The notes under the pieces were generated by a model. That model saw only the letters and a list, made by a program, of their open reading frames with translations, was not told where the DNA came from and searched no databases. A DNA stretch of 64,000 bases. Origin: an uncultured Bacilli bacterium (lineage in GTDB: Bacteria; Bacillota_I; Bacilli_A; RF39; UBA660). The stretch spans positions 116,398-180,397 of the forward strand of contig CAKPHO010000001.1 of NCBI GenBank assembly GCA_934162195.1, in the 5' to 3' direction. Positions 59,636 through 64,000 of this stretch are shown in pieces; the stretch's first letter is position 1; each line of letters starts with the position of its first letter. The translations under genes were made by a program, and so were the position numbers.

Positions 59636-60966
59636 TATAAATCCTCCTTCATATTGTTGGTAAAAGGATCAATCAAATCAAAGTTTAATATAGCATATAT
59701 GTTTTCTTTTGTTTTCTTTTTAAGATAATATGTGGCATCTTCAACATTTTTAAAACAAGCTATTTTTTTTGTATCGATACCAGCAAGTTTTAATCTTACC
59801 GCAATATCATATTGCTCAGGACCAATACAAACTACTTTTTCTATCTTATGCTTACTCAACAGCTCGAAGTTAATATCATATAGCCATGATAGATCGTTAA
59901 AATTATATCTTCTGCTTATTTCTCTCCATCCTATAACAATTGTTTTACAGTTTTTATCACGATCAACAAATAATAATGATTGATTAAAAGTGGTACTATT
60001 TTCATTTTTATTATTTAAAGTATAAACAATTCGATTATTTTCTTCAAAAGAATTAAAGTGTTTAGCTTTTTCCACAGATTCATTTAATATTTTACTAATA
60101 ACTTCTTTATCATTGTTTAAGGAAATTAATGTTGTATAAGCTGCCAAAACATTATATATAGCAAATAACATACTAAAAGGAATATTTAAAATAGTATTGT
60201 CACTTAAAACAATATTATTATTTTCATAATTTATTTTTGTCACACTAATATCATTGTTAGGATGAATAAAGTCACAATTTTCACATCTATAACCACCAAT
60301 ATTTTCAAAGTGATAAAAGTCGTATGCTAATTTATGGTTACATTTTGGACAATAAATTAAGTTTAAATTTTCAAATTTAGATTTATTTGTACTATATTTA
60401 TTTTTTTCGATTCCATAATAAGTAACTTTATTTTTTTCGCCAATAACAAATTTTTGTAAATAAGGATCATCAGCATTTAAAATCAAATGCATATTTGGAG
60501 TTATAGCTTTTTTAATTTCTTTAAAAACCATATCAAAATTACCTTGTCTTGGAGGTTGATCTCTAGTAATATTTGTTATTATAACAGTTTGAGGTTTAAT
60601 GGCAGGAAAAATATATTTAGCATATCTTTCATCGACTTCAACAACAACAATATCACTTTTAATTTTTCCTGATAAGGAACTGTTTTCTATTAAAGTTGTA
60701 AGTATTCCAAGATTTAGATTAGATCCAGAACTGTTATGACAAACAGTGAATCCCATTTTTCTGTAAACTGTGGCAAGTGTGTTTGTAATACTACCTTTAC
60801 CAGAGCTTCCTGTAACAGCAATTACAGTTTTGGGCATTTTAAATTTATGTAATATATTTTTATCAATTTTTGTTGCAATATTTCCTGGCAAAACAGAGCC
60901 TCTTTTTACAAATTTACCTAAAAAAATTAATATTTTACCTATAGCAATAGCGCATATTTTTTTCAT
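59635..60966 (-). CDS. murT: Lipid II isoglutaminyl synthase subunit MurT
   Basis: A 443-residue Mur-ligase-type protein. The ATP-binding loop reads VTGSSGKGSITNTLATVYRK (GKGS as in FolC rather than GKTT), followed by ITNITRDQPPRQGNFD. A four-cysteine zinc ribbon (YCPKCNHKL and YRCENCDF, about 205-233) typical of MurT is inserted in the central domain. The C-terminal domain contains RRYNFNDLSWLYDINFE, the DxSWxxD segment that supplies Asp to the GatD site. It activates the D-Glu carboxylate of lipid II for amidation. The stop overlaps the start of gatD. The partner lacks glutaminase residues, so free ammonia would have to be the donor. Ribosome site AGAGGTGGAG. Confidence 0.9.
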   Translation of the reverse strand: MKKICAIAIGKILIFLGKFVKRGSVLPGNIATKIDKNILHKFKMPKTVIAVTGSSGKGSITNTLATVYRKMGFTVCHNSSGSNLNLGILTTLIENSSLSGKIKSDIVVVEVDERYAKYIFPAIKPQTVIITNITRDQPPRQGNFDMVFKEIKKAITPNMHLILNADDPYLQKFVIGEKNKVTYYGIEKNKYSTNKSKFENLNLIYCPKCNHKLAYDFYHFENIGGYRCENCDFIHPNNDISVTKINYENNNIVLSDNTILNIPFSMLFAIYNVLAAYTTLISLNNDKEVISKILNESVEKAKHFNSFEENNRIVYTLNNKNENSTTFNQSLLFVDRDKNCKTIVIGWREISRRYNFNDLSWLYDINFELLSKHKIEKVVCIGPEQYDIAVRLKLAGIDTKKIACFKNVEDATYYLKKKTKENIYAILNFDLIDPFTNNMKEDL

Positions 60967-61106
60967 AACTCCACCTCTTTTTAATTATAACACATATATT
61001 TTATTTCTGTTTATATACTTTATTAAGAGGTACTAATTTTTTCTAATTTTGTCGAATAGCAAGCATTAAAAAAAATTGGTGCTATAGTAATAGAGGAGAT
61101 GATTTT

Positions 61107-61346
61107 ATGAATCAAGTTGAAATGGTTTATAGTAATGATACTTTATTTATTAACATGAGTGGGATTTATAATTCAAAAAATATAAGCAAGTTAAAAAGAA
61201 AAATGTATAATGTAATTAATCAATATGGGATTAATAATGTTGTTATAGACAGAAAGAATATTTCTAAAATTGATGATAATGCATTTTATGATATGTTAGA
61301 CGACTATGATTTAAAGTATGGAGGAAACCTAAAAGTTGAAGAATAA
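61107..61346 (+). CDS. Small STAS-like protein without the phosphorylatable serine
   Basis: A 79-residue protein: VEMVYSNDTLFINMSGIYNS, then LKRKMYNVINQYGINNVVID, then KNISKIDDNAFYDMLDDYD and KYGGNLKVEE. The alternating strand-helix order, the MSGIYNS turn and the VIDxxN-x-x-I-D-x-x-AF block resemble anti-sigma factor antagonists of the STAS fold (SpoIIAA/RsbV), but the usual D-S-S-G serine loop is DDNA and the protein is shorter. It may be a degenerate STAS protein. No kinase or sigma gene is nearby. Ribosome site AGAGGAGATGAT; extended -10 TGC-TATAGT at 61083-61088. It lies just upstream of secA, separated by a terminator. Confidence 0.55.
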   Translation: MNQVEMVYSNDTLFINMSGIYNSKNISKLKRKMYNVINQYGINNVVIDRKNISKIDDNAFYDMLDDYDLKYGGNLKVEE

Positions 61347-61352
61347 TTGAGG

Positions 61353-61382
61353 AAATAATAGAAAAAACTATTATTTTTTTTT
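61353..61382 (+). terminator. Rho-independent terminator before secA
   Basis: AAATAATAG (61353-61361) pairs with CTATTATTT (61368-61376) around six A residues, followed by a T run. Confidence 0.8.
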
Positions 61383-61428
61383 AATTTTTGATAAAATAGA
61401 TATGTATACACAAGAAAGGATTGAGCAC

Positions 61429-63918
61429 ATGAAATTTTTAAAAAAATTATTTGATCATGAATACAAAGAATTAGAACGTTTTACTGCTTTATCAGAAGAA
61501 GTTCTTGCTTTAGATGAAGAAATGAGCAAATTAAGCGATGAAGAATTAAAAGGAAAAACAGATGAGTTTAAAAATAGATTGAAAAAAGGAGAAACTTTAG
61601 AGGATATTAAAATTGAAGCTTTTGCAGTTGCTAGAGAAGCTGCGTTCCGTGTTATTGGAGAAAAACCATATAAAGTTCAAGTTATTGGTGGTTTTGCTAT
61701 TCACTACGGAAATATAGCTGAAATGAAAACAGGAGAAGGTAAAACATTAACTTCTACTATGCCAGCCTACCTAAATGCTTTAAGTGGTGAAGGTGTTCAT
61801 ATCATTACTGTTAATGAATACTTAGCAGGACGTGATGCAGAGTGGATGGGAAGTATATATAGATTCCTTGGATTAACTGTTGGGGTTAATTACCGTGATT
61901 TAACACCATCAGAGAAAAAGGAAGCATACAATTGTGATATTTTATATTCAACTAATAATGAGATTGGTTTTGATTATCTAAGAGATAATATGGTTGTAAA
62001 AGCTGAAGATAGAGTTGCTAGGCCATTTAACTTCGCCATTGTCGATGAGGTTGACTCAGTATTAATCGATGAAGCTAGAACACCACTTATTATTTCAGGC
62101 GGAAGTATGCAATCATTAAATTTATATAAAGAAACAGATCATTTTGCTAAATCATTAAAAGAAAATGATGGGTATTTATATGATGAAAAAACAAAAAGTG
62201 TTACTTTAGATGATAAGGGTGTAGAACGTGCAGAAAAGGCTTTTGGTATTGATAACCTTTATGATATTAAGCATACATCATTAGTACACTTTATAAATCA
62301 AGCTTTACGTGCTAATTATGCTATGAAAAGAGATTTTGATTACGTAGTTCAAGATGGAAAAGTTGTTATTGTTGATCCATTTACTGGAAGATTAATGCAA
62401 GGAAGAAATTATTCTGATGGTCTTCATCAAGCCATTGAAGCTAAAGAAGGAGTAGAGATTCAACAAGAAACAAAGACTTTAGCAACCATTACTTTCCAAA
62501 ACTTATTTAGAATGTATAAAAAACTTGCCGGAATGACAGGTACAGCCAAAACTGAAGAAGAAGAATTTAGAGATATATATAATATGTATGTTATTCAAAT
62601 TCCTACTAATAAACCTGTTATAAGAGATGATTGCTCAGATTTAATTTTCCCAACTAAAGAAGGTAAGTATAAAGCTATAGTTAAAGAAATTAAAGAAAGA
62701 CATGCTAAAGGGCAACCAATTTTGGTTGGCACTGTAGCGGTAGAAACTAGTGAATTAATTAGTTCTATGTTAAAAAAAGAAGGAATTAAACACGAAGTAT
62801 TAAATGCTAAAAACCATGCTCGTGAAGCTGAAATTATTGCTAAAGCTGGTGAAAAAGGATCTGTTACAATTGCTACTAATATGGCTGGACGTGGTACTGA
62901 CATTAAATTATCAGATGAGGTTAAAGCTTTAGGTGGATTATGCGTTATTGGAACAGAAAGACATGAATCTAGAAGAATTGACAATCAGTTACGTGGTCGT
63001 TCAGGACGTCAAGGAGATCCAGGATTCTCACAATTCTGTGTATCTTTTGAAGACGATTTAATGGTCAGATTCGGTACTGATCGTGCAAAAACATTACTTC
63101 AAAGTGTTGGTTTTGATGGCGATGTATCAATTCGAAATGGAATGTTATCAAAATCTGTTGAGTCTGCTCAAAAGAGAATTGAAGGAAACAACTATGATAT
63201 AAGAAAGACATTACTTCAATACGATGATGTTATAAACCAACAAAGAGAAATTGTTTATGAAAAAAGAAATAATATTCTTGATAAAAAAGATATTCACGAT
63301 GATATATTAGAAAGTTTCCATAATTATGTGTATGCTTTAGTGTTTGATCACTTACAAGAAAGCGATAATTTAACAGAAAACGACCTTAGTGAAATATTAG
63401 AAGTAACAAACGAATTAGTAAAAAATAAAATAAATGTAAAAGATATTAGCGATAAAAATCCAGATGAAATTTCAGATTACATTTATAGTAATTTAGTAAA
63501 AGAGTACGAAGCTAAAATTAAAGATGTACCAAAAGAAATAATTCAAGAATTCGAGAAAGCTATATCTTTAAGAATTATAGATACACATTGGATGGAGCAT
63601 ATTAATACTATGTCATTATTAAGAGAGGGTATTCATTTAAGAAGTTATGCTCAAGAAAATCCATTGCGTGCTTATACTAATGAGGGATATGAATTATTTG
63701 AAAATTTCCTTGATTTAATTGATAAAGAAATTACTTTCTATTTAATTAAAGCTGAAATCAGACAAAATGTTGAAAGAAAACAAGTAAGTAAAGGTGAAGC
63801 TGTTAGAGATACTAACAAAGAAAAGAAGAGTCAACCTAAAAAGGTTAATAAGATAGGTCGCAACCAATTATGCCCTTGTGGAAGTGGCAAAAAGTACAAA
63901 AACTGTTGTGGTAAATAA
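61429..63918 (+). CDS. secA: Protein translocase ATPase SecA
   Basis: 829 residues from the ATG at 61429 (MKFLKKLFDHEYKELERF), which follows AAGAAAGGA; the frame is open 27 nt further upstream but SecA proteins start with this segment. Motifs: GNIAEMKTGEGKTLTSTMPA (Walker A), VDEVDSVLIDEARTPLIISG (DEAD-type Walker B), the preprotein cross-linking domain, TNMAGRGTDI and QLRGRSGRQGDPG (motif VI). It ends in the zinc-binding tail NQLCPCGSGKKYKNCCG. It drives export through SecYEG, needed for the many secreted wall proteins of this window. In many Firmicutes prfB follows; the next gene lies outside the window. Confidence 0.97.
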   Translation: MKFLKKLFDHEYKELERFTALSEEVLALDEEMSKLSDEELKGKTDEFKNRLKKGETLEDIKIEAFAVAREAAFRVIGEKPYKVQVIGGFAIHYGNIAEMKTGEGKTLTSTMPAYLNALSGEGVHIITVNEYLAGRDAEWMGSIYRFLGLTVGVNYRDLTPSEKKEAYNCDILYSTNNEIGFDYLRDNMVVKAEDRVARPFNFAIVDEVDSVLIDEARTPLIISGGSMQSLNLYKETDHFAKSLKENDGYLYDEKTKSVTLDDKGVERAEKAFGIDNLYDIKHTSLVHFINQALRANYAMKRDFDYVVQDGKVVIVDPFTGRLMQGRNYSDGLHQAIEAKEGVEIQQETKTLATITFQNLFRMYKKLAGMTGTAKTEEEEFRDIYNMYVIQIPTNKPVIRDDCSDLIFPTKEGKYKAIVKEIKERHAKGQPILVGTVAVETSELISSMLKKEGIKHEVLNAKNHAREAEIIAKAGEKGSVTIATNMAGRGTDIKLSDEVKALGGLCVIGTERHESRRIDNQLRGRSGRQGDPGFSQFCVSFEDDLMVRFGTDRAKTLLQSVGFDGDVSIRNGMLSKSVESAQKRIEGNNYDIRKTLLQYDDVINQQREIVYEKRNNILDKKDIHDDILESFHNYVYALVFDHLQESDNLTENDLSEILEVTNELVKNKINVKDISDKNPDEISDYIYSNLVKEYEAKIKDVPKEIIQEFEKAISLRIIDTHWMEHINTMSLLREGIHLRSYAQENPLRAYTNEGYELFENFLDLIDKEITFYLIKAEIRQNVERKQVSKGEAVRDTNKEKKSQPKKVNKIGRNQLCPCGSGKKYKNCCGK

Positions 63919-63969
63919 CCTCGCAAACCCTTATAAAATAAGGAATTGTTAAAAATAGAAAAAATGATA

Positions 63970-63998
63970 AATTTGTCCACAGATGACAATTTGTCCAC
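63970..63998 (+). repeat. 11-bp direct repeat downstream of secA
   Basis: AATTTGTCCAC occurs at 63970-63980 and again at 63988-63998, an 18-bp period. The word resembles but does not match DnaA boxes. It may be part of a promoter or operator of the next gene outside the window. A small hairpin (CCTTAT-AAA-ATAAGG) lies before it. Confidence 0.5.
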
Positions 63999-64000
63999 GA

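Noticed and set aside
63970..63998. DnaA boxes / replication origin
   Set aside because: The word TTTGTCCAC differs from TTATCCACA and there is no dnaA or dnaN nearby.
1..64000. Mycoplasma genetic code (TGA as Trp)
   Set aside because: Several genes end in TGA with a correctly placed downstream start, and Trp positions use TGG.
1..64000. CRISPR arrays, prophage or known riboswitches/T-boxes
   Set aside because: No regularly spaced repeats, phage structural genes or recognisable riboswitch or T-box core motifs were found by eye.

Overview
This 64 kb window comes from a chromosome of a strongly AT-rich, low-GC Gram-positive bacterium. It carries endospore genes (spoIID, a SpoIIQ-like gene, spoIIID, cotJ genes), a Bacillus-like cell-wall gene set (mbl, a tagO-like gene, FemX-like transferases, murT/gatD, ddl), AddAB, a CIRCE operator, and GGAGG-type ribosome sites. 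TGA is used as a stop (for example at 4661-4663 and 13193-13195), so the Mycoplasma code does not apply. Together these suggest a spore-forming Bacilli or Erysipelotrichia-like lineage, possibly the uncultured gut group related to RF39. The lineage is inference. I see no prophage, CRISPR array or intact insertion sequence.

1-7.7 kb: a partial ATP-grasp-like gene coupled to an aminotransferase, three FemX-like aminoacyltransferases, and a MurJ/SpoVB-type flippase. 7.8-16.8 kb: wall remodelling and sporulation, with two M23 peptidases, rpiB, spoIID, a degenerate spoIIQ, spoIIID and mbl in an order resembling Bacillus, then a tagO-like gene with an altered active-site residue, a DUF421 protein and a nuclease. 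16.8-28.9 kb: typA, two small HTH regulators, ddl, small zinc-ribbon genes, the cotJ spore-coat genes, tRNA-His, a UvrD-like helicase, and an SDR coupled to a YnbB-like PLP enzyme. 28.9-43.7 kb: CIRCE-controlled clpB lacking its N domain, an RluA-type gene, a second SpoIID-domain protein, rnr, addB-addA, and an operon headed by a transposase-like HTH protein.

43.8-58 kb is the accessory-looking part: an ANL ligase, a hybrid histidine kinase, two lipoproteins flanking a 775-residue cysteine-rich secreted protein, and a calcium ATPase. It ends in a complete agr-type quorum-sensing locus: regulator and sensor on the plus strand, convergent agrB-agrD on the minus strand. The agrD peptide gene is only 39 codons. 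A pair of LytTR-type direct repeats lies just upstream of a 20-bp-spacer promoter facing agrB, as expected for feedback by the regulator. 58-64 kb returns to housekeeping: csp, hpf, murT-gatD (with the GatD catalytic Cys and His both replaced), a small STAS-like protein and secA.

Many transcription units end in strong hairpins with T runs, several serving convergent genes, and many promoters are of the extended -10 type (TGnTATAAT).
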